Source: Clostridiales bacterium PH28_bin88
GTDB taxonomy: Bacteria; Bacillota; PH28-bin88
Assembly: GCA_000987045.1 (NCBI GenBank)
Contig: LAKY01000073.1
Location: 21,498 to 85,497 of the forward strand
Length of the DNA: 64,000 nucleotides
Reading direction: 5' to 3'
Shown: one piece after another, positions 50,959 to 60,640 of the stretch
Position numbering within the stretch: position 1 is the first letter of the stretch
Layout of the letters: every line of letters starts with the position of its first letter
Program-made: the position numbers and the translations under genes
The notes under the pieces: generated by a model
Told to the model about the DNA's origin: nothing
Seen by the model: the letters and a program-made list of their open reading frames with translations, nothing else
The model's database searches: none

Positions 50959-51009
50959 TTAAACAGACCTGAAAAGTCAGGTCAAAAAAGAAACAATAGC
51001 AATCAGAGT

Positions 51010-52257
51010 CTAAGCAGACTCAGTTATTTTGACAACCGAATAACCCAAACGCTGTAATAGTTTAACCGCATGTTGTTCTGACGAAGCTACGAAACCGGGT
51101 TTGCACTGCGACTTCTCATAGAGACTCGGATTGAACAATTCACCGGTTGAAAGCATGTGGTAAATAGCTGTCAACATCATTCGAGCAATGGCGATAATGG
51201 CTCTCTTGTGGCCGCGACGGCGCTTAATCGCTTCATAGCGGGTACGATAGTGCGGGAAGTCTTTATCCTTGATAGCTGCGTTGGCACACTGAACGAGTAA
51301 GGGCTTGATGTAAACGCCAGCACGACTGATGCGAACCGATTTCTTCTTGCCGGCACTCTGATCGTTGGAGGGAGCAAGTCCAGCCCATGAACAAAGGTGC
51401 TTGGCTGAGTGAAAAGCGGCCATATCGGCACCGATTTCAGAGAGAATGACAAGTGCCGAAAGTTGGCTAATACCAGGAACAGACTGGATAATCTTTATAG
51501 CACCGGAATAAGAGACAGCCAAGTGCAGGGCAGTTGCTTCTATCTGAGCGATATAGCTTTTAATAACATCCATGTGGCTTAAACAAAGAGTGATTTTACC
51601 AGCCTGAACTTCGCTAATGGTGCCGTCAATGGCTAAGGCAATATCGTCTTGTTTCTTAAGCATCGAGCCGTGTAAAAGCGGCCGAAAATCAAAGTCCTGA
51701 TCATCAGGATGTTTCAACAAATGCGAAAGAATAGCCGAAGCACTTTTGCCAAAGGTATCGGACACCACACTGGAAAGCATGATATTAGAAACCGTCAGGG
51801 AGTTTTGCACCCGGTTCTTTTCACTGGACGCAAAGGAAACCAGTTTGGAACGGTAGCGCAGCAAGTCGCGAATTTCGCGAATATCTGCTGGAGGGATGAA
51901 ACTACCTGGGACCAGCCCATGTTTGTGGAGGTCTGCAATCCAAACGGAATCCTTTTTGTCAGTCTTCTTGCCGCGGATCGCCTTGACATACTTCGGATGT
52001 GCCAGGGTGATCCGGCAGGAAGGTTCCAGGATGTTGTAGACAGGAATCCAGTACTTGCCAGTGGACTCCATGCAGACATGCACACACTGATTATTTGAGA
52101 GCCACAGCGCTAAAGCTCTAAGATCTCGGGTAAAGGTGGAAAAGCGTTTGGTTTGGTAGGTTGTGATATTTTCGCGATCAGTGGTCGCGATGGTAGCAAC
52201 GACGAAAGTTTTGTGCACGTCGATGCCGCAACAGATAGGGTACACAATTTTGAGCAT
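51010..52257 (-). CDS. IS110-family transposase
   Basis: CCGIDVHKTFVVATI; CMESTGKYWIPVYNIL; KKTDKKDSVWIADL; VPGISQLSALVILSEIGADMAAF. Confidence 0.92.
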   Translation of the reverse strand: MLKIVYPICCGIDVHKTFVVATIATTDRENITTYQTKRFSTFTRDLRALALWLSNNQCVHVCMESTGKYWIPVYNILEPSCRITLAHPKYVKAIRGKKTDKKDSVWIADLHKHGLVPGSFIPPADIREIRDLLRYRSKLVSFASSEKNRVQNSLTVSNIMLSSVVSDTFGKSASAILSHLLKHPDDQDFDFRPLLHGSMLKKQDDIALAIDGTISEVQAGKITLCLSHMDVIKSYIAQIEATALHLAVSYSGAIKIIQSVPGISQLSALVILSEIGADMAAFHSAKHLCSWAGLAPSNDQSAGKKKSVRISRAGVYIKPLLVQCANAAIKDKDFPHYRTRYEAIKRRRGHKRAIIAIARMMLTAIYHMLSTGELFNPSLYEKSQCKPGFVASSEQHAVKLLQRLGYSVVKITESA

Positions 52258-52353
52258 AAACACTCCCTCTCTCAGATGGTATAGTGGTCGCACAAGCATT
52301 GACTGCTCGCCCTCTATAAACAAAGGAGTTGTTTATACAAAGATAAATCTACG

Positions 52354-54262
52354 GTGCGCCAAGAAGGTTATGTAGTCGAGTGGGTGCGAATCCCACCTGG
52401 GAAAGGCCTAGCCAGCCACCAGTAGCGAGTCTTGGGAACTACTGAGTAATCAGTGGGACTAAGCGTAGACAGCGAGGTAGTAGGCCGAAAGCGAAAGCTG
52501 AAGGGATTGAGCCCCGAAATCATAAATTGGGAGGGCCGATGCTGTCGTAGAAGCATAAGGCAACACAGCGACCGCCGCAATGGCAAGGAGGTCAATGCAT
52601 CCCCGGGGTCAGAGACCTTGGCATGCTACACAATGCGATTGCATGACAACTTGGGAGATCCCCGCCGCCCTTCCGCAAGGGAGTATGACGGACAAGTGAT
52701 AAACACGAGGAAGTCAAACGGTTTAAGGCGGGGAAGTCGGATTGCTTCATAGTACCGATGAAAACTGGGAAAGCCAGCGGAGGGAAGGGAGCAACATGGT
52801 ATCAATCTTGTTAGGGAGACATTCACACACTAGGAGGTGACGAAGGAATGGAACCAGAACTGACAAGAATAGCGGAACCCACCAAAGGACAAGCGAAGCC
52901 GCGATTGACATCGCTGATACATCTCATTAATGCGGAGATGTTGAAAGCATGCCACGCGGAGCTCAAGGGCAACAAAGCAGTCGGAGTCGACAAGGTGACC
53001 AAAGAAGAATATGGGCAGAACCTGGATGCAAACATCGAGGATTTGCTGGGTCGCATGAAACGATGGGCATATCGACCGCTACCCGTACGACGCACGTATA
53101 TACCCAAAGCTGGAACAGACAAGATGAGACCGTTAGGGATACTCGCCTACGAGGACAAGCTGGTGCAAATGGCGGTCAGTAAGATACTGAACGGCATTTA
53201 CGAGGAGGAATTCCTAGACAATTCGTTTGGATTCCGACCGGGAAGAGGCCAACACGATGCGCTGAAACTGCTGGATTGGCTAATCGCCAATAAACCAGTC
53301 AACTACATTGTCGATGCCGATATCAAAGGGTTCTTTGACAATGTGGACCACGACTGGGTGATGAAGTTTCTAGGGCATCGAATAGCGGACACCAACCTGC
53401 TACGACTAATAAAGCGGTTTCTAATAGCGGGCATCATGGAAGATGGTCAGCTCCAGAAATCGGAAGTCGGCGTACCGCAAGGCGGCAATATCTCGCCGAT
53501 TTTATCGAACATATATTTGCATTATGCGTTAGACCTTTGGTTTGAAAAGGTGGTACGGAAAAGGTGCAAAGGAGCGGCATACATCGTCCGCTTTGCGGAC
53601 GACTTCGCATGTTGCTTCGAGTACAAAGAAGATGCGGAAGCCTTCCTCGGCCTACTGACAGAGCGACTAGCAGAATTCAAGCTGGAAGTGGCCGTGGAAA
53701 AGACGAAGATTTTAGCCTTTGGGCGAAGAGCGCACGCAGAGGCAAGGCGAGAAGGGAAGACCACCCATGGCACATTCGACTTCCTCGGTTTCACCCACTA
53801 CTGTAGCAAAAGCAGACATGGAAGATTCCGAGCAAAACGCCAAACGAGTAAAAAGAAGTTGAGGGCGAAGCTGGCCGAATTCACGGAGTGGATCAAGAAG
53901 AACCGCCATATGCCGATGCATGAAATCATGAAAATGGTGGAGAGCAAACTGAGAGGGCATTATCTTTACTACGGGATTACAGATAATTACCAAGCCATGA
54001 ACCGATACAAAAGAGCGGTAATTCGACTCTTGTTCAAGTGGTTAAATCTGCGTAGCCAAAAGAGAAGCTATACCTGGGAGCAGTTCAACAAAATAATCGA
54101 ACGCTTCAAGCTACCCAATCCCAAAGTAATGATAACGATATGGGAGCTAAGACTACCCTCTCTGTATATACCGTGAATGGTACTATGAAGAGCCGTATGC
54201 GCGAATAGTGCATGTACGGTTCTGTGGGGGGGAGCGGCACAAGGACACTATGCCGGTTCAAC
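52354..54262 (+). mobile_element. Group II intron
   Basis: 5' GTGCGCC; intron-encoded RT at 52848..54176; domain V-like GAGCCGTATGCGCGAATAGTGCATGTACGGTTC at 54190..54222 followed by a domain VI-like hairpin. Confidence 0.88.
52848..54176 (+). CDS. ltrA: Group II intron reverse transcriptase/maturase
   Basis: RT motifs IPKAGTDKMRPLGI, DADIKGFFDNVDH, GVPQGGNISPILSNIYLH, YIVRFADDFACCF; maturase-like region; no HNH at the C-terminus. Confidence 0.95.
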   Translation: MEPELTRIAEPTKGQAKPRLTSLIHLINAEMLKACHAELKGNKAVGVDKVTKEEYGQNLDANIEDLLGRMKRWAYRPLPVRRTYIPKAGTDKMRPLGILAYEDKLVQMAVSKILNGIYEEEFLDNSFGFRPGRGQHDALKLLDWLIANKPVNYIVDADIKGFFDNVDHDWVMKFLGHRIADTNLLRLIKRFLIAGIMEDGQLQKSEVGVPQGGNISPILSNIYLHYALDLWFEKVVRKRCKGAAYIVRFADDFACCFEYKEDAEAFLGLLTERLAEFKLEVAVEKTKILAFGRRAHAEARREGKTTHGTFDFLGFTHYCSKSRHGRFRAKRQTSKKKLRAKLAEFTEWIKKNRHMPMHEIMKMVESKLRGHYLYYGITDNYQAMNRYKRAVIRLLFKWLNLRSQKRSYTWEQFNKIIERFKLPNPKVMITIWELRLPSLYIP

Positions 54263-54540
54263 TAGGACACTGCGCCGAAAGGGGCAGGCACTGGGACAGT
54301 TGCTATGGATAAGGTGTGCGAGGCCGTCTCTCTACCCGACTGGTCGATGCCACACTTATTTGTGCTTGACCGGGCAGAGCGACACATATAAAAATGCGGT
54401 CTCCCCAAATAAGGGTAGGGTGACGCACTCACCTCCCCGTGCTCTGTAGTATACTTGCACGACCAATTAAATAATAGCGCACAGGCAACAATTTTCATGA
54501 CGTTTTGTGCCTGAGCGCAGCGAAAGGAATGGTTATAAAA

Positions 54541-54732
54541 ATGGATGAATACCTTCTTGTTGAACGCTCCCCAACAATAGAAGAGTTTAAAAAATTGCGC
54601 AAGGCGGTTGGATGGAGGACTTTAGAGACTGCAGCCACGGAAATCAGTCTGGGTAATTCCCTGTTCTCGATATGCGTAATACATAACAATGAAGTGATTG
54701 GTTGCGGTAGGGTGGTTGGGGATGGCGGCAAA
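54541..54732 (+). pseudogene. GNAT acetyltransferase N-terminal fragment
   Basis: MDEYLLVERSPTIEEFKKLRKAVGWRT...SICVIHNNEVIGCGRVVGDGG, then homology stops abruptly. Confidence 0.65.
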
Positions 54733-55032
54733 GAAGCACCGTGCCAAAACAATAAAGCAGCACGGTGTCCCGAAAACCACATGATAAATACTGGAAGAAT
54801 ACGTCAGAATGCATACAGCGTCAGAGTGTCAACAAGAAATACCGGCGAAAATGCTCTTCAGGCAGCCGTTTTGGTAACCTCATCCAAGGTATTGGCATAG
54901 GATATAGCAAATTGCACGCTAGGAGGTTTGAAGCAGTTACAGATTAAATAAATAAATAAAGAGAAGCATGAAGTAATAAACCATTGCACCAAACACGTGT
55001 TCGACCTAAAATGTTGGTAAGAGGTGGTGTCA

Positions 55033-55224
55033 ATGGAAAACTTGTTAACATCTCACCAGGTAGCAAAACTGTTGAACGTGTGGCCCCATACATTACGCCG
55101 ATGGGAAAAAGAAGGGAAGTTAAAACCCTTGCGCACACCCGGCGGTCACAGACGTTACAACGAGTCCCAGGTGATGGCTCTAATTGGCGAGCAGGAGGTG
55201 GCTGCCTGTGAAAACAACAGTTAG
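55033..55224 (+). CDS. MerR-type helix-turn-helix protein (IS607 TnpA N-terminal-like, no recombinase domain)
   Basis: MENLLTSHQVAKLLNVWPHTLRRWEKEGKLKPLRTPGGHRRYNESQVMALIGEQ. Confidence 0.85.
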   Translation: MENLLTSHQVAKLLNVWPHTLRRWEKEGKLKPLRTPGGHRRYNESQVMALIGEQEVAACENNS

Positions 55225-55780
55225 AGGCATCATCCTTCAACTCACAGAAGAACAACGAAGTAACCGGCGGGACAACAGCATCGGCGAAACCGCTGCCCTG
55301 GTGGTAGACATGGCACAGCAGTTGAACAGCCTCCTGGCTGTCGAAGACCTGGCCTTCAAAGACGACAAGACAGTAACAGCAAAATTCAACCGGATGAGCC
55401 ACAGCTTTGTCTGGTCCAAGTTCCTGCAGGCCGTGGAGCGGCGGGCAGCCAGGGAAGGGGTGCCATTGGTCAAAGTACCACCGCCGTTCACCACAGTAAT
55501 AGGCATCATGAAATACCAACAGCAGTACGGGATATCCAACCATCAAGCGGCGGCCTATACCATAGCCCGGCGGGGGTTGGGCATCAGCAAAGAAAAAATA
55601 CCAAAGCCCCTGATAGACAGATACATCAAAGACAAAGAGAATTTCTTAAGACTTCCCAACTGGAAGCAGTGGAGCGGAATAAATAGAGCGGCTGCCGCCG
55701 CGATCAAAAAACTAACCAAACAGGAGGTGTATAACCTGGTTTCATGGCAGTACTACAGAAAACAACTGATAGCAGGGTAA
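55208..55780 (+). CDS. Compact TnpB-related protein (190 aa; GTG start)
   Basis: AGGAGGTG SD; LAVEDLAFKDDK (RuvC-II-like), FVWSKFLQAVERRAAREGVPLVKVPPPFTTVIGIMKYQQQYGISNHQAAAYTIARRGLG; lacks N-terminal ~200 aa, RuvC-I and zinc finger. Confidence 0.7.
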   Translation: MKTTVRGIILQLTEEQRSNRRDNSIGETAALVVDMAQQLNSLLAVEDLAFKDDKTVTAKFNRMSHSFVWSKFLQAVERRAAREGVPLVKVPPPFTTVIGIMKYQQQYGISNHQAAAYTIARRGLGISKEKIPKPLIDRYIKDKENFLRLPNWKQWSGINRAAAAAIKKLTKQEVYNLVSWQYYRKQLIAG

Positions 55781-56074
55781 ACCCTTTGCCATAAAGTTTG
55801 CGGTAAGTACGGCACAGTACACGCGGTGAAAGGCTGCTGCCGTACAATTGAGAAGTGAGAGGCGAGAAGTGGGAAGTGAGACATAAGATCTTTTTTCTCA
55901 CTTCTAACCTCACACATCTCACCTCTCAAATAGGCGGTGGGTAACACCCCCTTCCGGGCAGAACGGATAACCGAAAGGTTAACGGCGGCGGTAAGCCACC
56001 CGGAACACAGGCGAGAGCCTGTGGTTCAGCAGTTGAATCCTGTGACACTGCCTCCCGTTAGTCGGCGGGAGAGA
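55781..56074 (+). ncRNA. Structured non-coding region downstream of the TnpB-like gene (omegaRNA-like candidate)
   Basis: Hairpins AACC-GAAA-GGTT, CACAGGC-GAGA-GCCTGTG, CTCCCG...CGGGAG, long-range TTCCGGG...CCCGGAA; GNRA tetraloops. Confidence 0.55.
55849..55928. repeat. Imperfect A/G-rich / C/T-rich palindromic element inside the structured region
   Basis: GAGAAGTGAGAGGCGAGAAGTGGGAAGTGAG...CTCACTTCTAACCTCACACATCTCACCTCTC. Confidence 0.65.
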
Positions 56075-56106
56075 AACCTGAATAAATCTGATTTGTTTAG
56101 GTTTTT
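56075..56106 (+). terminator. Putative terminator after the structured RNA
   Basis: AACCTGAATAAATC/GATTTGTTTAGGTT (two G.U wobbles) then TTT. Confidence 0.6.
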
Positions 56107-56124
56107 CAGAAACCAGGGTATCGA

Positions 56125-56436
56125 ATGTTCCCTATCAACATTGAGGGGCTGTTGCAACGGTTTAAGGAGGAGCTGTTTCGCTCGGCGGAGGAGTTACGCA
56201 GGCAGCAGGTTACCGGGTCTGATCCTCAAGGACAGGTAACCGTTGTGGTCAATGGAATGCTGGAGGTCCAAGCGGTCCGTCTGTCTCCTAATGCATACTG
56301 GCCTGACCGGCAGAGCGCCGAAAAATGCATCCTGGCTTCAATACAAAATGCCCTGGCCGGATCTCGACAAATGATTAAGGCCAGGGCGAAGGAGATCAGT
56401 AAGGGCCTGCCATTGGACCTTTCGGACCTGTTTTAG
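56125..56436 (+). CDS. YbaB/EbfC-like nucleoid-associated protein
   Basis: QGQVTVVVNGMLEVQAVRLSPNAY...AEKCILASIQNALAGSRQMIKARAKEISKGLP. Confidence 0.65.
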   Translation: MFPINIEGLLQRFKEELFRSAEELRRQQVTGSDPQGQVTVVVNGMLEVQAVRLSPNAYWPDRQSAEKCILASIQNALAGSRQMIKARAKEISKGLPLDLSDLF

Positions 56437-56849
56437 GTCCCGTGCAGGGGAAGGTAGGAACCAGCGACGGTTGAAGATGAATAGCGAGAGTCCAGCAAAC
56501 TATGCACCGTTTCCAGCACGTCCGTTAGATCAAAGGGTTTACTGATAAAGGCCTGGTAGCTCCCTTCCGGCGGTAGATTCTCCGCGCAGGGTAGGGACCC
56601 TGTGATAATGATTACAGGTATATCCTGGAGCATTGGATCGGAACGCATGGCTTCCACTACTGCCCGCCCGTTCATGCGGGGCATAACGAGGTCGACCAGC
56701 ACGATTTCCGGCACAGGCGCCCGTCTGAGCCGCTCCAGCCCGGACACACCGTTAGGTACTGTAATGACGTTATGCCCTTCTTCACGTAAAACTTCCCGCA
56801 GCACCATGGCAATACCGGGCTCATCTTCGATGACTAATACGCGTGCCAT
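56433..56849 (-). CDS. Single-domain response regulator (CheY-like)
   Basis: MARVLVIEDEPGIAMVLREVL; VLVDLVMPRMNG; FISKPFD. Start moved from 56969 to ATG 56849. Confidence 0.9.
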   Translation of the reverse strand: MARVLVIEDEPGIAMVLREVLREEGHNVITVPNGVSGLERLRRAPVPEIVLVDLVMPRMNGRAVVEAMRSDPMLQDIPVIIITGSLPCAENLPPEGSYQAFISKPFDLTDVLETVHSLLDSRYSSSTVAGSYLPLHGT

Positions 56850-56987
56850 GCGGATCCCCCTCTTGCTTGTGGCAAAGGTTTTTGCCGGAAAACGGGCCGG
56901 AGCCGCGAAAATCCGCCACGAATTAGTATAATACACCGCATCAACGAAAAATGTCGTAATCAGGTTCATCCCTTAAAAAATTATTGT

Positions 56988-58460
56988 TTATCCATCCCCG
57001 TCACCGGCAGGCCGGGGAAGCACTGCTAATTCCGCTTGAACGGCTCTCGTGGACCTGTCGATCACCTCCACGGTGTCGATGTCAATTCCCGTTGAGGCCC
57101 CAAGCTCCTTGAATTTCCTGGCGGTAACCAAAACCCTCCCCTCGAAAGAGCCCACGGCTTTGTTATACGCGTCTATCGCCCGGTCCAAACCCTTACGGAT
57201 ATCGGAAAAATGCCCGGCAAGAGTCCGGATACGGTCATACAAAGTATTGCCCAGTTCGCTGATTGCCTGGGCGTTTTGCGCGATTTGCTCCTGCCGCCAG
57301 CCGTAAGCTACAGCCCGCAGCAGGGCGATAAGCGTGGTAGGGGTAGCCAGGATCACGCGCTGATCAACGCCAAACTCTATCAGCCGCGGGTCTTGTTCCA
57401 GGGCCGCACTGAAAAAGGTTTCACCGGGCAAAAAAAGCACCGCGAATTCCGGGGACGGGTTGAACTGGTCCCAGTAGGCCTTGGTGCCCAGCTGTGTAAG
57501 ATGAGAGCGAATCTGGCGCGCATGATCCTTCAGTTTGGCCAGTCTCGTGTTCTCGTCTTGAGCCTCCAGGGCCTCCAGGTAGGCCTGCAGCGGCGCCTTG
57601 GAATCCACGACTATGTTTTTGTTGTTGGGCAGCTTGATGACCAGGTCCGGCCGCAAGCGGCCGTCCTGGGTAGTGACCGATTCCTGTTGCGTAAAGTCGC
57701 AGTACTCGACCATGCCGGCGATTTCGACAACCCGTTTAAGCTGAATCTCACCCCAGCGACCGCGGACCGTGGGAGCGCGCAGCGCCTTCACCAGGTTCGC
57801 GGTCTCACTTTGCAGCTGGGCCTGGGTGGTGGCAAGGGTCTTGACTTGTTCGGTGAGACTGGAATAAGCGCTGGTGCGCGCGATTTCGATCTCCCGGATT
57901 TTATGATCAACCTTCTCCAGGGACTCCTTCAAGGGCTTGACAAGTTCGTCGATGGCCTGCCGGCGCTGCTCCAAGTCGCCCCTGGCACCTTCTTGAAATC
58001 TTTCCAGGGTTGATTTGGCTATCTCCAAAAACGACTGGTTATTGCTTTTGAGCGCCTCGGCGGAAAGCGCCTTAAATGCGTCGGAAAACTTCTGCTGCGC
58101 CTCGTTTAAGAGGGCGAGCTTTTCAGCCGTTGCTTTGCGCTCTTCTTCCAGTTTTGTTTCAAGTTCGGACAGCCTGGCCCTGAGTGAAGTGTTTTCCTCC
58201 TGCATCCTCGCGAGTTGCTCATCTCTTGCCTTTGCTGACGATTCGAGTTCCGGGATGCGGGAGTTTTTTTCTTCCGCCGCGGCCCGTCTTTCGGATTCCG
58301 ATTTCAATTCACTCTTGAGACGGCTGATTTCTTCAACAGCCTTGTCAAAGGAGCCTGTTAACTGTTTTAACTGCTGCTCCTTGGCTATCAGCAAGGCTGC
58401 GAGTCCACCAACCAAAAGTCCGAGTAGCGCAAATATGAATGGAGCAATACCTCCCGTCAC
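56988..58460 (-). CDS. rmuC: DNA recombination protein RmuC
   Basis: Long N-terminal coiled coil; [64 protein letters not shown]. Confidence 0.93.
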   Translation of the reverse strand: MTGGIAPFIFALLGLLVGGLAALLIAKEQQLKQLTGSFDKAVEEISRLKSELKSESERRAAAEEKNSRIPELESSAKARDEQLARMQEENTSLRARLSELETKLEEERKATAEKLALLNEAQQKFSDAFKALSAEALKSNNQSFLEIAKSTLERFQEGARGDLEQRRQAIDELVKPLKESLEKVDHKIREIEIARTSAYSSLTEQVKTLATTQAQLQSETANLVKALRAPTVRGRWGEIQLKRVVEIAGMVEYCDFTQQESVTTQDGRLRPDLVIKLPNNKNIVVDSKAPLQAYLEALEAQDENTRLAKLKDHARQIRSHLTQLGTKAYWDQFNPSPEFAVLFLPGETFFSAALEQDPRLIEFGVDQRVILATPTTLIALLRAVAYGWRQEQIAQNAQAISELGNTLYDRIRTLAGHFSDIRKGLDRAIDAYNKAVGSFEGRVLVTARKFKELGASTGIDIDTVEVIDRSTRAVQAELAVLPRPAGDGDG

Positions 58461-58589
58461 CGGTCACCACTTCCCCAGATGAACTTGGCTAAAGTGCCAA
58501 TTAACCATGTTCTATTTCTACACTGCCCGACCCATTCCTGCCCTGGAGGATGGCATCCAGCCACTCTTATCAAGACCTGAAGTGTTTGG

Positions 58590-59158
58590 TTTACTCGCGT
58601 TCGCTCACCACGGTGGCGGTCATATTCCAGCGCAGCTGCTCATCCTGCCGGTCGGGTTTGATGGTGACGGTGTAGGTAGGTCGTATTTCGGCCCTCAATC
58701 TTCAGTGTAACCTCGTCACCCACCTTGATGTCCGGCTCTTCTTTCCGCAAGTCGGTGTTGATCACAATGGCATTCTCATCCTCCGGGAGCAGCCACCGCC
58801 CTTAAAGTACGACGGGCTGCAGCATCCCGGTGGCGGCAGGTGGCCGGTCTATCCCGGTAATCATATTGATCAGCGTGGATTTGCCGCTGCCCGACTTGCC
58901 GATGACGGCCACGAATTCACCGGCATCCACCTGCAGGTCTACCCCGTGGAGCGCGGTAAAGATCCCCGCGGTACTCTCGTACGTTTTCACCACCTGCCGG
59001 AGATCAATGAGATGTTCATTGCCATGCCGGTAGCGCCCATTGGATTCCTTGTTTGAGGATCCATTCCGCTTAAATAAAGTCGCAAGCATAGGTACCTCCC
59101 ATGAGTTCAAAATCCCTATGGCCCCTGCTTGAAAATTACTCTTTTTCAGGGATGCCAT
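58590..59158 (-). pseudogene. MacB-like ABC ATPase truncated after Walker A and abutting a permease periplasmic-domain remnant
   Basis: [56 protein letters not shown], then in the adjacent region RWLLPEDENAIVINTDLRKEEPDIKVGDEVTLKIE (FtsX/MacB-like). Confidence 0.75.
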
Positions 59159-59262
59159 CCGTCAAGTAAATACGCAAACATAACCAATAAGTTTCGCTAT
59201 CCCAACCCAAATTAGCCGCTCCTAACAGAGATTTTCGGCATAGGAGTCTACCGATCAGCAAA

Positions 59263-59297
59263 GGGCCACCCGTTAGTCCGGGTAGCCCTTTTGTTTA
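59263..59297. terminator. Intrinsic terminator
   Basis: GGGCTACCCGGACTAACGGGTGGCCC hairpin with T tracts on both strands. Confidence 0.8.
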
Positions 59298-59321
59298 GGT
59301 AATTCATGGCGCTGGGTTTGA

Positions 59322-59660
59322 TTAGCCCGGCTTCCGGTTCCCGGGGATCACCTGGACATCTGCCAGGGTAATGAGCCCCCTGCTAACCATAGCCTGGATC
59401 TCCGGCAACGCCTTTTCAATCTTTTCGGCCTGGTCCACCGCCTCCACGATCACGGGCAGGTCGACAGAAAGGTCCAACAGCCGAGTGGTGTGCAGCCGGT
59501 TTGCCTCTCCGTAACCCTCAACACCACGAATGACTGTAGCCCCGGCAATACCCGCTTCTTTAAGCTTCATCACCAGGGCATGGTAAAGGCTTTTTCCCTG
59601 CCACTGCATCCCTTCCCCAATGTAAATGGTCAAGAGTTTGGCCGGACCCGGGATATTCAA
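59322..59660 (-). CDS. DUF190 (PII-like) protein
   Basis: LTIYIGEGMQWQGKSLYHALVMKLKEAGIAGATVIRGVEGYGEANRLHTTRLLDLSVDLPVIVE. Confidence 0.9.
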   Translation of the reverse strand: MNIPGPAKLLTIYIGEGMQWQGKSLYHALVMKLKEAGIAGATVIRGVEGYGEANRLHTTRLLDLSVDLPVIVEAVDQAEKIEKALPEIQAMVSRGLITLADVQVIPGNRKPG

Positions 59661-59672
59661 ATGAACCCCCTC

Positions 59673-60050
59673 CTACGATACCAAATGGATCGAAACCAGT
59701 ATGCCCAACCAGGCCGCTGCAAGGCCAAAGATGACGCTGGATATAATGTAACTCAGGGCGCGAAAGGATTCCCCGTCCTCAACCAGCCTGACGGCTTCAT
59801 AAGAAAAGGTAGAAAAGGTGGTATAAGCCCCTAAAAAGCCGGTGGTCAGCGCCGGACCCAAGTCTCTTCCCAGTACAACCCCATGGGCCAGCAGTCCAAG
59901 GAGGAAGCTCAAAAAGAATGCTCCCGTGATGTTAACCAGCCAGGTCCCCAGCGGGAAAGGGGTGTTGATTTTCTCCGCAGTCACTTTACTGACCACATAA
60001 CGCGTTATAGCACCTAAAGCTCCGCCCATCCCGACCAAGATGTAGTCCAA
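59673..60050 (-). CDS. crcB: CrcB/Fluc-family fluoride channel subunit
   Basis: MGGALGAITRYVVSK...FPLGTWLVNITGAFFLSFLLG...LTTGFLGAYTTFSTFSYE. Confidence 0.93.
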   Translation of the reverse strand: MDYILVGMGGALGAITRYVVSKVTAEKINTPFPLGTWLVNITGAFFLSFLLGLLAHGVVLGRDLGPALTTGFLGAYTTFSTFSYEAVRLVEDGESFRALSYIISSVIFGLAAAWLGILVSIHLVS

Positions 60051-60062
60051 TTGACTCTCCCC

Positions 60063-60494
60063 TTAATCTCCCGGATCTCTTTGTGCTGCCCATCCTCGCT
60101 GCGCCGCCCTTTGGGAGAACGCGGGGACCGCCCTGGCTGCCGCCACTCCTAGCCAAGCCGCGATCAAAGCTACCAGCACGCTGAGTAAGATGTACCAAAC
60201 CGCCGTACCCCACAGCCCATTACTCACCAGGTTAAGTGCCTCATAGGTGTAAGTTGAGAAGGTCGTGAGTCCCCCCAGAAAACCTGTGGCCGCGCCCATC
60301 CGGACGCTGGGGGTGATCACCAGCCTCTCCAGGGACAAGGTCATTAAAAACCCTAACAAGAAACATCCCACCAGATTAACCAGAAAGGTTCCCGCCGGGA
60401 AAGAACCTTCCCACACAATTCCGGCAAAGTTGCCAACGGCAAACCGGGCAACAGCGCCAAAGAACCCCCCGATCCCAATGTAAATATATACCAA
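60063..60494 (-). CDS. crcB: CrcB/Fluc-family fluoride channel subunit (second copy)
   Basis: GIGGFFGAVARFAVGN...FPAGTFLVNLVGCFLLGFLM...AATGFLGGLTTFSTYTYE. Confidence 0.93.
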   Translation of the reverse strand: MVYIYIGIGGFFGAVARFAVGNFAGIVWEGSFPAGTFLVNLVGCFLLGFLMTLSLERLVITPSVRMGAATGFLGGLTTFSTYTYEALNLVSNGLWGTAVWYILLSVLVALIAAWLGVAAARAVPAFSQRAAQRGWAAQRDPGD

Positions 60495-60640
60495 GAATAT
60501 GCCTCCTGTCTATGTTTTCCATGAATTCTCTGCGTTAATGCCTTTCATGCAGTATTTTCAAATCCCCGGTGAAAAAATCACACGAAGCTTAACCCCTTTC
60601 CACTTCGCCGCTCCTTTCCCCGTCATTGTGTACAGTACGA

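Noticed and set aside
57210-58013. 267-aa plus-strand ORF opposite rmuC
   Set aside because: Antisense of a clear RmuC coding region.
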